From positions 4,113,001-4,177,000 of the forward strand of contig NZ_CP085081.1 of assembly GCF_023243115.1 (NCBI RefSeq): a stretch of DNA of 64,000 nucleotides. The letters are read 5' to 3'. The notes under the pieces are model-generated. The model was not told where the DNA came from. It worked only from the letters and a program-made list of their open reading frames with translations, and did no database searches. The stretch is from Sediminicoccus sp. KRV36 (GTDB lineage Bacteria; Pseudomonadota; Alphaproteobacteria; Acetobacterales; Acetobacteraceae). Every line of letters begins with the position of its first letter. Within the stretch, counting starts at the first letter, position 1. Shown piece after piece: positions 26,805 to 34,253 of this stretch. The position numbers and the translations under genes are program-made.

Positions 26805-27648
26805 GGGGCGGCGCCTCAAGGGGCGCGATCCGCTGGGGCTGCGCCGCGCCCTCTCGGACCGGCTGCTGCCCGCACTCGTTGCCGCCATGGCGCTGCTGGC
26901 CGCCCTCGCCATTGCCGGCGCGGATGGCGCGGGGCGGCTGGCCGAGCGCTGGCAGCAGGGCGAGGCAGGGCAGTTGCTGCTGCAACTCCCGCGCGATGCG
27001 GCGCTGGAACCCATCACGGCGCGGCTTGCCGCCCTGCCGGGCGTGGCCTCCGTCACCGCCGTGCCGGATGAGCGGCTGCGCCAGCTCCTCGCCCCCTGGC
27101 TCGGCGAGGTGCCGAGCCTTCCCCTGCCCCGCATGCTGGCCATCACCCTGGAGATGGAAACGGACCAGATCCCGCTGCTGGAGGCGGTGCAGGCCATTCC
27201 GGGCGCCCAGCTCGAATTGCGCAGCGAGGCGGTGCGCCTGGCCATGCGCCTGGCCGATGGGCTGCGCTGGCTCTCGCTCGCCATGCTCGGGCTGATCGGG
27301 CTGGTGGGCGCCGCATTGGTGGCGGTGGCGACGCGGGCCGGCATCGCGGCGCGGCGGGACACCATCCTGATCCTGCATGAATTGGGCGCGCGGGATGCCG
27401 ATATCGCCGGCCGCTTCGCCCGGCGGCTTGCGGTTCTTTGCGCGCTGGGGGCGCTGGCGGGGCTGGCCATCGCCATCCCCTCCCTCTGGTTCCTGGCGAT
27501 GCAGGCGCTGCCCGTGGTGCTGGCACGCGACGCCCAGCTCGGTGATCTGCCCTGGGCGCTGCTGGCCCTTTTGCCACCCGCGGCGGCGCTGATCGGCTGG
27601 GCCACGGCGCTGGTCACGCTGCGCGCCTGGCTCAGGCGCTTGCCGTGA
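26797..27648 (+). CDS. ftsX: Cell division protein FtsX
   Basis: A 283-residue four-helix permease-like protein: short Arg-rich N-terminus, helix near 26-45, a periplasmic domain (about 46-160), then three helices (about 165-190, 215-240, 252-275). FtsX transmits FtsE ATP hydrolysis to periplasmic amidase activators. The start overlaps ftsE (ATGGCTGA). Confidence 0.9.
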   Translation: MAEGRRLKGRDPLGLRRALSDRLLPALVAAMALLAALAIAGADGAGRLAERWQQGEAGQLLLQLPRDAALEPITARLAALPGVASVTAVPDERLRQLLAPWLGEVPSLPLPRMLAITLEMETDQIPLLEAVQAIPGAQLELRSEAVRLAMRLADGLRWLSLAMLGLIGLVGAALVAVATRAGIAARRDTILILHELGARDADIAGRFARRLAVLCALGALAGLAIAIPSLWFLAMQALPVVLARDAQLGDLPWALLALLPPAAALIGWATALVTLRAWLRRLP

Positions 27649-27687
27649 ACGCTTGCCCTGGGCGCATGCTTGGTGCCAATCGGTGGG

Positions 27688-28347
27688 ATGCACCTGCTTG
27701 TCCTCGATGCCGCCCTCTCCCGTTGCCTCGCCGCCCTGACCGAGGATGAGCACATCCTGGCGCAGGCGGTGCATGAGGGCGCGCATGGCCAGGCCGCCGC
27801 CCTGCCCCCCCTGGCCGAGGCCGTGCTGCAAGGCGGGCTGGATGCAGTCACGCCGCGAGGCGCGCTGGATGCAGTCCCGCCGCAAGGCGTGCTGGATGCA
27901 GTCGTCGTCGGCATCGGGCCGGGCAGCTTCACCGGGCTGCGTACGGCCATCGCCCTGGCCCAGGGCATCGCGCTGGCGCGCGGCATCCCGGTGATCCCCG
28001 TCACCACCGGTGAGGCCCTGGTGGCGATGAGCCATCCTGGCTTCCCCGCCTGGGCCGTCACCGAGAATCGCCGGGGCGGATTATTCCTGGAGCGGCCCGG
28101 CACCCATGCGCCCTGCATCCTCGCCGAGGCGGATCTGCCGCGGCCGGACAGCCTCACCTGGATCATGGGCGATGGCGCGCCCCGGGCCGTGGCCCGCATG
28201 CTGGCGCGCGGCTGGCCGGCCGGGCTGGGCGAGGCGCGGCGGATCGAGGCCGCGGCGCTGGCCCGCGTCGCGCTGCGGCGCATGGCCGGCGCCCTGCCGC
28301 CCTTGCCGCTGGAGCCGCTCTATGTCGAACCGCCGGCCACCACATGA
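27688..28347 (+). CDS. tsaB: tRNA threonylcarbamoyladenosine biosynthesis protein TsaB
   Basis: A 219-residue TsaB/YeaZ protein, the scaffold partner of TsaD in t6A modification of ANN-decoding tRNAs. The N-terminal LLVLDAALSRCLAAL and the hallmark VGIGPGSFTGLRTAIALAQG are clear. I use the ATG at 27688. Just before the hallmark, residues 51-72 are three tandem copies of LDAV, two in a 9-residue unit, an insertion of about 18 residues compared with the usual single LDAVAVG-type strand. Coupled to rimI by ATGA. Confidence 0.9.
   Translation: MHLLVLDAALSRCLAALTEDEHILAQAVHEGAHGQAAALPPLAEAVLQGGLDAVTPRGALDAVPPQGVLDAVVVGIGPGSFTGLRTAIALAQGIALARGIPVIPVTTGEALVAMSHPGFPAWAVTENRRGGLFLERPGTHAPCILAEADLPRPDSLTWIMGDGAPRAVARMLARGWPAGLGEARRIEAAALARVALRRMAGALPPLPLEPLYVEPPATT
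27838..27903. repeat. 27-bp in-frame tandem repeat inside tsaB
   Basis: Units at 27838-27864 and 27865-27891 plus the first 12 bases of a third (27892-27903), each starting CTGGATGCAGTC. They encode LDAV(T/P)P(R/Q)G(A/V). The 27-bp period preserves the frame. It lies on the strand just before the nucleotide-binding-like GIGPGSFTG motif. Confidence 0.9.
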
Positions 28348-28772
28348 AGCTGATCGCCGCCCAGGCCACGGATGCGCCCGGCCTGGCCGCCCTGCACGCG
28401 ACGGCCTTCCCGGCCGGTGCCGCCTGGAGTGCCGGGACCATCACCACCCTGCTGGCGATGGAGGGCGTCTTTGGGCTGCATGCGCCGGGCGGCTTCATCC
28501 TGGCGCGGCGCGTGCTGGATGAGGCGGAGATCCTCACCCTCGCCGTGCATCCGGCGCACCGCCAGCAGGGCCTCGGCCTCGCTTTGGTCGAGACGTCGGC
28601 CCTGGTGGCGGCGACGGCCGGGGCGAGGGTGATGTTCCTGGAAGTGGACGAGGCCAATGCGCCGGCCATGGCGCTCTACACCAAGGCCGGCTTCGCGCAG
28701 GCCGGGTTGCGGCGCGACTATTACGCGCCGGGGCGGCATGCCTGGCTGCTGCGGCGGTCACTGGAAGCATAG
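28344..28772 (+). CDS. rimI: RimI-like ribosomal protein alanine N-acetyltransferase
   Basis: A 142-residue GNAT acetyltransferase. The acetyl-CoA loop is visible as VHPAHRQQGLGLALV (Q/R-x-x-G-x-G/A), and the C-terminal ALYTKAGFAQAGLRRDYY is the RimI signature region. RimI acetylates the N-terminus of ribosomal protein S18. The tsaB-rimI arrangement with ATGA overlap is conserved widely. Confidence 0.9.
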   Translation: MKLIAAQATDAPGLAALHATAFPAGAAWSAGTITTLLAMEGVFGLHAPGGFILARRVLDEAEILTLAVHPAHRQQGLGLALVETSALVAATAGARVMFLEVDEANAPAMALYTKAGFAQAGLRRDYYAPGRHAWLLRRSLEA

Positions 28773-28778
28773 CGGCAA

Positions 28779-28817
28779 GGGGCCGGGGCGCGGGCCTTTC
28801 CGGCCGGCCCCGGCCCC
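28779..28817. terminator. Strong GC hairpin after rimI
   Basis: GGGGCCGGGG (28779-28788) pairs perfectly with CCCCGGCCCC (28808-28817) around a 19-nt loop, in the gap between rimI and the convergent mini-protein gene. No T tract follows, so termination may need help from Rho. Confidence 0.55.
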
Positions 28818-28825
28818 CTCATCCT

Positions 28826-28996
28826 TCAGCGATGGGCCGGCTGGCCACGATCGGTGCAGGCCCATCCATGGGAATGGACCAGGCCATCATCGTGCTCATC
28901 GGGCCGCGTCGTCATCGGCCGGGCGGCCATGCGGCCGCGCTCGCTGCAGGCGTAGTTGTGGGAATGCACCAGGCCGTCATCGTGATTCTCGTTCAT
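28826..28996 (-). CDS. 56-residue His/Cys mini-protein with duplicated DDGLVHSH motif
   Basis: An unrecognised small gene. ATG at 28996 is preceded by AGGAGA 6 bases upstream and the frame ends TGA at 28826. The protein is two similar halves: residues 5-22 (HDDGLVHSHNYACSERGR) and 35-52 (HDDGLVHSHGWACTDRGQ), joined by a Met/Arg/Pro linker. Each half carries H-x5-H-x-H-x3-C, which could bind a metal ion. No signal peptide or membrane segment. It lies 87 bp downstream of aceA on the same strand, beyond the aceA terminator, so it is expressed by read-through or its own promoter. I cannot name a family. The strong ribosome site and protein-level repeat argue that it is real. Confidence 0.7.
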   Translation of the reverse strand: MNENHDDGLVHSHNYACSERGRMAARPMTTRPDEHDDGLVHSHGWACTDRGQPAHR

Positions 28997-29044
28997 GGTG
29001 GTCTCTCCTGTTGAGGATGGTTTGAGGGAGGTTTCCTGCCCGTG

Positions 29045-29078
29045 AAAACCGCGCGGGACGGGGCAGTGCCCCGCGCGG
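29045..29078 (-). terminator. Factor-independent terminator after aceA
   Basis: On the minus strand CCGCGCGGG pairs with CCCGCGCGG (plus-strand arms 29049-29057 and 29070-29078) around a 12-nt loop that has its own GGGGC/GCCCC potential, followed by TTTT (29045-29048). It begins 5 bp past the aceA stop. Confidence 0.7.
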
Positions 29079-29083
29079 GATGC

Positions 29084-30403
29084 TCATGCGTGGTGGAATT
29101 GCGCGGCCTCGGTGCTGTCCTTCAGCGCCGTGGTGCTGCTCTTGCCGCCACTCGCCGCCTGCGCGACGGCGTCGAAATAGCCGACACCCACCTCGCGCTG
29201 GTGGCGCACGGCGGTGAAGCCATTCGCTTCCTCGGCGAATTCCGCCTGCTGCAATTCGCTGTAGGCGCCCATGCCGCGCTCGGCATAGCCACGCGCCAGC
29301 TTGAACATGGAAAGGTTCAGGCTGTGGAAGCCGGCCAGCGTGACGAACTGGAACTTGTAGCCCATCGCCCCCAGCTCGCGCTGGAACCGGGATGCGGCAT
29401 CCACGCCCATCTTGCGCTGCCAGTTGAAGCTGGGCGAGCAGTTATAGGCCAGCATCTTGCCCGGGAATTCGCGATGGATCGCCTCGGCGAAGTCGCGCGC
29501 ATCCTGCAGATCAGGGTCGCTGGTTTCCCACCAGAGCAGATCGGCATAGGGCGCGTAGGCGAGGCTGCGCGCGATGGCGTAGGCCTTGCCCATGCCGGGC
29601 CGGATGCGGAAGAAGCCTTCGGGCGTGCGGTCATTGCCGATGAAGGGGCGGTCCCGCTCATCCACGTCACTGGTCAGAAGCTGCGCGGATTCCGCATCGG
29701 TGCGGCAGAGCAGGATGGTGCTCACCCCCTCCACATCGGCGGCGAGGCGGGCCGCGTTCAGCGTGCGGATATGCTGGCTGATCGGCACCAGGACCTTGCC
29801 GCCCAGGTGGCCGCATTTCTTCTCGCTCGCCAGCTGGTCCTCGAAATGCACGCCGGCGGCCCCCGCCTCGATCATCGCGCGCATCAGCTCATAGGCGTTG
29901 AGCGGGCCGCCGAAGCCGGCCTCCGCATCGGCGATGACGGGCGCCATATAGTGGGTGCGGTCATCGGCCGTGCCGTCATGCCGTTCCATGGTGGCGATCT
30001 GGTCGGCGCGCTTCAGCGCGTTGTTGATGCGCTTGATCACCGTGGGCACGCTGTCCACCGGGTACAGCGACTGGTCGGGGTACATCGTGTTGCCGGTATT
30101 CGCATCCGCCGCCACCTGCCAGCCCGAGAGGTAGATCGCCTTCAGTCCGGCCTTCACCTGCTGCAGCGCCTGCATGCCGGTCATGGCACCCAGCGTGGTC
30201 ACCTGCGGCTCGCTGCGCAGCAATTGCCAGAGGCGGCGGGCGCCCATCTCGGCCAGGGTATGCTGCGTGCGGAAGCTGCCGGCCAGCCGCGCGACATCGG
30301 CGGGGCTGAAGTCGCGCCGGATACCGTCGAACCGGCCAGGCTCGGCGCCACCGGAGGAGGCGAGGCCGTCCGGGGCGAGCGGCAGGGTGGGAATGGGGCG
30401 CAT
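29084..30403 (-). CDS. aceA: Isocitrate lyase
   Basis: Cleaves isocitrate to glyoxylate and succinate, the first glyoxylate-shunt step needed for growth on acetate and fatty acids. The catalytic K-K-C-G-H loop is at residues 195-199 of the 439-residue form, with the metal-binding ADAEAGFGG and the C-terminal NCSPSFNW segment also intact. I choose the ATG at 30403 because GGAGA lies 9 bases upstream; ATGs at 30418 and 30421 would add five or six residues but lack a ribosome site. Divergent from its probable regulator at 30585. The shunt partner malate synthase is not in the window. Confidence 0.95.
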   Translation of the reverse strand: MRPIPTLPLAPDGLASSGGAEPGRFDGIRRDFSPADVARLAGSFRTQHTLAEMGARRLWQLLRSEPQVTTLGAMTGMQALQQVKAGLKAIYLSGWQVAADANTGNTMYPDQSLYPVDSVPTVIKRINNALKRADQIATMERHDGTADDRTHYMAPVIADAEAGFGGPLNAYELMRAMIEAGAAGVHFEDQLASEKKCGHLGGKVLVPISQHIRTLNAARLAADVEGVSTILLCRTDAESAQLLTSDVDERDRPFIGNDRTPEGFFRIRPGMGKAYAIARSLAYAPYADLLWWETSDPDLQDARDFAEAIHREFPGKMLAYNCSPSFNWQRKMGVDAASRFQRELGAMGYKFQFVTLAGFHSLNLSMFKLARGYAERGMGAYSELQQAEFAEEANGFTAVRHQREVGVGYFDAVAQAASGGKSSTTALKDSTEAAQFHHA

Positions 30404-30501
30404 ACCGGAAATCTCCATCATCAAGGGACCAAAGCTTCAACGACCGGGGGGTCATCCCCGATGTGTGAAAGATTGACATTGCAGCGCGCGAAGTCACGCG
30501 T

Positions 30502-30547
30502 AAAACTGCCCCCGGCGCCGCAAGACTGTGCGGATAACGACAGTTTT
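30502..30547. promoter_or_regulatory. AAAACTG...CAGTTTT dyad between aceA and its regulator
   Basis: Perfect 7-bp inverted repeats (30502-30508 and 30541-30547) with a 32-bp spacer lie in the 181-bp divergent gap, 38 bp before the regulator start. A candidate operator for the HTH protein downstream, possibly for both autoregulation and aceA control. Confidence 0.4.
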
Positions 30548-30584
30548 GGCCGCGATTTCGTCAAGTGTGTAAAGGAACCACCCC

Positions 30585-31985
30585 ATGGCCCGCCCGCTGA
30601 TTGGCCGCACCATCCGCCGCATCCGCGCCGAGCGCGGCATGACGCAGCAGGCCCTGGCCGTGCGCCTCGGCATCTCGGCCAGCTATCTGAACCTGATCGA
30701 GCATGACCAGCGCGCCGTCACCGCCGCCGTCCTGTTCAAGCTGACCGAGGCGCTGGGCGTGGACCTGGCTGCCCTCTCCGGCCATGCCGAACGCCAGCTC
30801 GAAGCCGGCCTGCGCGAGGTGCTGGCCGATGCGGTGCTGGGGCTGGATGCCGTGCCCGAGGGCGAGTTGCAGGCCATGGCCGCGGCCGCGCCCAATGCCT
30901 CACGCGGGGTGCTTGCCCTGTATCGCGCCTGGCGCGTGGCGCGGGAGGACAGCTCGGGCATCGCGCTGCCTTCGGGGCGCCGGCTTTTGCTGCCGACGGA
31001 GGAGGCGCGGGATTTCTTCCATGAGCGCGGCAATCACTTCCCCGAGCTGGAGCGCTTCGCCGAAAAGCTCGGCACGGAGCTGCGCGCCACCCCGGCCGAG
31101 ATGAACCACGCCATCGCCGAGCGGCTGCGCAACGCGCATGGCGTGCGCGTCACCGTCGCCCCCATGCCCGAAAGCGACCGCCGCTTCGACAGCCGCACGC
31201 GCGACCTTTGGCTGTCCGAAGCCCTGCCGCGGGAATCGCGCGGCTTCCGCATGGCCTTCCAATTGATGCTGCTTGAAGCGCGCGAGGTGGTGGATGCGAC
31301 CCTGGGCGAGGAGCCGCCCTCCAGCACGGAAGCGACGCAGCTGATCCGCATCGGCCTGCTGAACTACGCGGCCGCGGTGCTGCTCATGCCCTACATGCCG
31401 TTCCTGCATGCGGCGCGGGAGTTGCGGCATGATGTGGAAAAGCTCGCCGCGCGCTTCGGCGTCTCCTACGAGCAGGCGGCGCAGCGGCTTTCCACCTTGC
31501 AGCGCGAAGGCCATCGCGGCGTGCCGTTCTTCTTCCTGCGGGTGGATACGGCGGGCAATGTGACCAAGCGCTTCGCGGCGGCCGGCTTTCCCTTCGCACG
31601 CTTCGGCGGAAGCTGCCCGAAATGGGTGGTGCACCATGCCTTCGGCACGCCCGAGCAGGTGCGCGTGCAGCCTGCGGAGTTGCCCGATGGCGCAGCCTTC
31701 CTGTGCATCGCCCGCGCGATGCACGGCCCCACGCCGCGCTGGGGCGAGCCCTCCCCCACGCATGTCGTGGCCATCGGCTGCGATATCTCCCGCGCGTCGG
31801 AGCTGGTTTACGCCGATGGGCTGGATCTGCTGACCGCGCGCGTCGGCATCGGTCTCTCCTGCCGGCTCTGCGACCGGGCGGATTGCCGCAGCCGCGCCTT
31901 CCCGCCGCTGGAGCACCGGCTGCGCCTCGATGCGAATGAGGATGGCGCCTCGCCCTGGCGCTTTGAGAAGACGCCGCCACGGTGA
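30585..31985 (+). CDS. XRE-family short-chain fatty acyl-CoA regulator (RamB/ScfR type)
   Basis: A 466-residue regulator: an N-terminal Cro/C1 HTH (about 8-62, with MTQQALAVRLGISASYLN), a central IrrE-peptidase-like domain without an obvious metal-binding HExxH, and a C-terminal domain ending in C426-x2-C429-x4-C434 (SCRLCDRADC). This architecture is that of RamB, MccR and PccR-like regulators of acetate, propionate and glyoxylate-shunt genes that sense acyl-CoA. It is divergent from aceA, a strong contextual match. Translation begins at the ATG following AAAGGAACC. Confidence 0.88.
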   Translation: MARPLIGRTIRRIRAERGMTQQALAVRLGISASYLNLIEHDQRAVTAAVLFKLTEALGVDLAALSGHAERQLEAGLREVLADAVLGLDAVPEGELQAMAAAAPNASRGVLALYRAWRVAREDSSGIALPSGRRLLLPTEEARDFFHERGNHFPELERFAEKLGTELRATPAEMNHAIAERLRNAHGVRVTVAPMPESDRRFDSRTRDLWLSEALPRESRGFRMAFQLMLLEAREVVDATLGEEPPSSTEATQLIRIGLLNYAAAVLLMPYMPFLHAARELRHDVEKLAARFGVSYEQAAQRLSTLQREGHRGVPFFFLRVDTAGNVTKRFAAAGFPFARFGGSCPKWVVHHAFGTPEQVRVQPAELPDGAAFLCIARAMHGPTPRWGEPSPTHVVAIGCDISRASELVYADGLDLLTARVGIGLSCRLCDRADCRSRAFPPLEHRLRLDANEDGASPWRFEKTPPR

Positions 31986-32077
31986 TGCGCGGCTTGCATG
32001 CGCGGAACGCAAAGCGCAAGGATGCAACCTTACAACTCCCATATTGTTCCGTTGGAAGACATTCCTGAGGACGCATT

Positions 32078-32716
32078 ATGATCGAGCTCTACGGCCGTGC
32101 GAACAGCACCAACGTCTGGAAACCCCTGTGGGTGCTTGAGGAACTGGGCCAGCCCTATCAGCGCTATGATGCGGGGATGGAGCATGGTGTAGTGGATACG
32201 CCCGGATACCGTGCACTCAATCCCAATGGCCGCATCCCCTCGCTCCGGCACAACGGCGTGGAACTCTGGGAAAGCAACAGCATCTGCCGTTATCTCTGCA
32301 TGATGGTGGGCGGCGATGCCCGTGGCCTCTACCCCGAGGAAGCCGGCGCGCGGGCCAGCGTGGATCGCTGGCTGGACTGGCAGCTTTCGACGCTGTCGCC
32401 CGCCGAGCGGGACCTGTTCTGGAACATGGTCCGCACCCCGGAAGACAAGCGCGACATGCAGGCCGTCCGGGCCGCCGTGGCGAATTGCGGCAAGTGCTGG
32501 ACGATCCTTGAAGCCCGGCTCGGCGATGGGCGCCCCTTCATCGAGGGCGAAAACTTTACCCTCGCGGATATCGTGCTGGGCTGCTTCGCGCGGCGCTGGT
32601 TCGGGCCTGAAGTGCGGGTGCCGGGCATGCCCGAATTCCCCAGGCTCGCCGCCTGGTTCGCCCGCCTGGGCGAGCGTCCGGGCTTTCAGAAATGGGTCGC
32701 GCCGAAACTGACCTGA
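32078..32716 (+). CDS. Glutathione S-transferase family protein
   Basis: A 212-residue GST: thioredoxin-like N-terminal domain (1-78, with S10 of GRANSTNVWK, cis-Pro of GRIPSL and the E65-S66 glutathione gamma-glutamyl site in LWESNSI), then an all-helical C-terminal domain with the N-cap motif TLADIVLG. GAGGA precedes the ATG by 8 bases. Likely detoxification or thiol chemistry; specific substrate unknown. It converges on the SYLF gene across a triple hairpin array. Confidence 0.88.
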   Translation: MIELYGRANSTNVWKPLWVLEELGQPYQRYDAGMEHGVVDTPGYRALNPNGRIPSLRHNGVELWESNSICRYLCMMVGGDARGLYPEEAGARASVDRWLDWQLSTLSPAERDLFWNMVRTPEDKRDMQAVRAAVANCGKCWTILEARLGDGRPFIEGENFTLADIVLGCFARRWFGPEVRVPGMPEFPRLAAWFARLGERPGFQKWVAPKLT

Positions 32717-32746
32717 CGCGCCCGGCATCGCGCAACTTCGCAAGTG

Positions 32747-32884
32747 ACGCCCTGACGAAGCCGTCAGGGCGATCGCGGGAGCGTTCCAACCAGCGATTCA
32801 CGCCCTGACGAAGACGTCAGGGCGATCGCGGCAGCGCTCCAACCAGCGATTCACGCCCCGACGAAGCCGTCAGGGCGATCGCGG
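32747..32884. repeat. 53-bp tandem repeat forming three hairpins
   Basis: Units begin at 32747, 32800 and 32853 (third one partial). Each holds CGCCCTGAC-N6-GTCAGGGCG, a 9-bp stem with a 6-nt loop (32748-32771, 32801-32824, 32854-32877). The third has a T-to-C change that is a C-A mismatch in plus-strand RNA but G-U in minus-strand RNA. The array fills the gap between two convergent genes, so it could terminate both transcripts. Confidence 0.85.
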
Positions 32885-32885
32885 T

Positions 32886-33434
32886 TCACTCCGGCCGGAA
32901 GCGCGTGATCTTCGTGCCATTCAAGGCCAGTGCCGCCATCAGGCCGCGCTGGCCGAAGGTGATGGCATAGACCGGCTCGCGCAGGGTCGTGGCCGTGACA
33001 TTGGCCTGCACGCCCTGGTCCAGCGCAACCACGGAGGGGCCCGTGCCGATTTCCCAGCCATCGGCGGCCATCAGCGCGGTCAGTGCCGCATCCGTCATGA
33101 AGAACATGGCGATGCCCGAGGTCTGCGCCCCGGCCAGCAGGCCGAAGCTGGCGCCGGCGATGCGATAATGCCCCTGTGTCTCGCCGCCGCGCAGCAGCGC
33201 GCCCTCACCATACTGGCCGCCGACGATGAAGCCGCCGCTCAGAATACGCGGAAAGATCAGGATGGAATGCGCCGCGGCAAAGAGCGGACGCGCATTGTCC
33301 ATCCCGCGCAGGGTTTCGACGGCGGAAGCGACCTCGGCGTCAATCTCGCGCCGCGTGGCGGCGGCTGCGGGCCGTGCCAGCAGCGGCAGCGCGGCGAGGA
33401 TGGGCAGATGGGCGATGATCTGGCGGCGATTCAT
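32886..33434 (-). CDS. SYLF-domain lipid-binding secreted protein
   Basis: A 182-residue protein of the YSC84/SYLF group, which binds phosphoinositides or other lipids in eukaryotes and is of unclear function in bacteria. An N-terminal Arg-rich signal (MNRRQIIAHLPILAALPLLA, cleavage after A-A-A near 26) is followed by the domain with LIFPRILSGGFIVGGQYGEG and the DAALTALM segment. AAGGAG 8 bases before the ATG at 33434 supports this start. Probably periplasmic. Confidence 0.85.
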   Translation of the reverse strand: MNRRQIIAHLPILAALPLLARPAAAATRREIDAEVASAVETLRGMDNARPLFAAAHSILIFPRILSGGFIVGGQYGEGALLRGGETQGHYRIAGASFGLLAGAQTSGIAMFFMTDAALTALMAADGWEIGTGPSVVALDQGVQANVTATTLREPVYAITFGQRGLMAALALNGTKITRFRPE

Positions 33435-33874
33435 GGCGTGGCTCCTTGAGGGCATCAGCCGCCCGGACGACATCGTCCAGGCGGGACGGGATGCCCGCGA
33501 CAACAAACAGCGGCGGGTCGGACCGCCAGCCCTGGCGAGCGGCACGATCCCCGGTGATGGCAGACGAACGCGGCACTGCGCCGCGGGTTGCCTGGGCGGC
33601 CCCATGGCGCGGCGCTGCGGCGAATGGTTGACCTCGCCGGATTGGCGGCCGGCGGCTGGCCTTCCCTGCGCATCACGCGCAAGCACGTCGCGGCTGGCCG
33701 ATGGATGCCTGGGCGCCCGCTTGGGGGGCAGCAGGATCAGCGCAGCAAGGTCATCGCTGGGGCGGGCGGTGCGAGAGACTGGTCCCTTCGCAAGGGCTCC
33801 CTGGACAGGCTCTTGGCCATCCGTGTTCTGGAGGGTTCATCCGTTCCAACCAGCCCGTCCGTACGGGTGGTGTT
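33435..33874. other. Gap of about 440 bp without a recognisable gene
   Basis: Between the SYLF gene and the small secreted protein. Several frames stay open on both strands, as G+C-rich DNA allows, but none has a good ribosome site, a family-like protein or convincing codon pattern. It includes CGTTCCAACCAGC near 33839-33851, matching part of the 53-bp repeat at 32747, and a short CCCGT-CCGT-ACGGG hairpin near 33852. It may be decayed coding DNA or a long promoter region. Confidence 0.4.
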
Positions 33875-34228
33875 TTACCGCGGCGTCGCGGTCTCCTGGC
33901 CGGCGGCGAAGGCGCCGATGGTGGTCCATTGGCCGACCAGCTGGCCATTGGGCCGCAATTCATAAACCCCCATGCTCGGCGTATTGCCGAGGCTGAAGGC
34001 GGTGGCGAAGCTCAGCCCGCTCACCATGCCCACACCTTCGATCACGTCGGGGCCGATGGTCCATTGCAGCCGGAAGCTGAGCAGGCCGATCTGATCCAGC
34101 TGCAAAACGCCGATATAGGGCGTGCCATCCGGATTGGTGCCGGTGATGTCATATGTGCCGCTGCGCTGCGCGGCGGCGGGCATGGCCATGCACAGGATCA
34201 GGCCGAGGCCCAGAACAACACGCTTCAT
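33875..34228 (-). CDS. Small secreted protein of unknown function
   Basis: A 117-residue protein with a clean signal peptide (MKRVVLGLGLILCMAMPAAAQ). GGAGAAG 7 bases before the ATG at 34228 fixes the start. The mature part is beta-rich with Gly-Thr-Tyr-Asp near its start and repeating short strands (GVLQLDQIGLLSFRLQW), resembling small fibronectin- or lipocalin-like secreted domains, though I cannot assign a family. It lies 25 bp after the pyruvate kinase stop on the same strand and may be cotranscribed. Confidence 0.7.
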   Translation of the reverse strand: MKRVVLGLGLILCMAMPAAAQRSGTYDITGTNPDGTPYIGVLQLDQIGLLSFRLQWTIGPDVIEGVGMVSGLSFATAFSLGNTPSMGVYELRPNGQLVGQWTTIGAFAAGQETATPR

Positions 34229-34253
34229 CCGGCACTTCTCCATCACTTGGCGC

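Noticed and set aside
30473..30506. TTGACA as a -35 box for the acyl-CoA regulator
   Set aside because: No acceptable -10 at 16-18 bp; the best TAAAAC lies at 22 bp.
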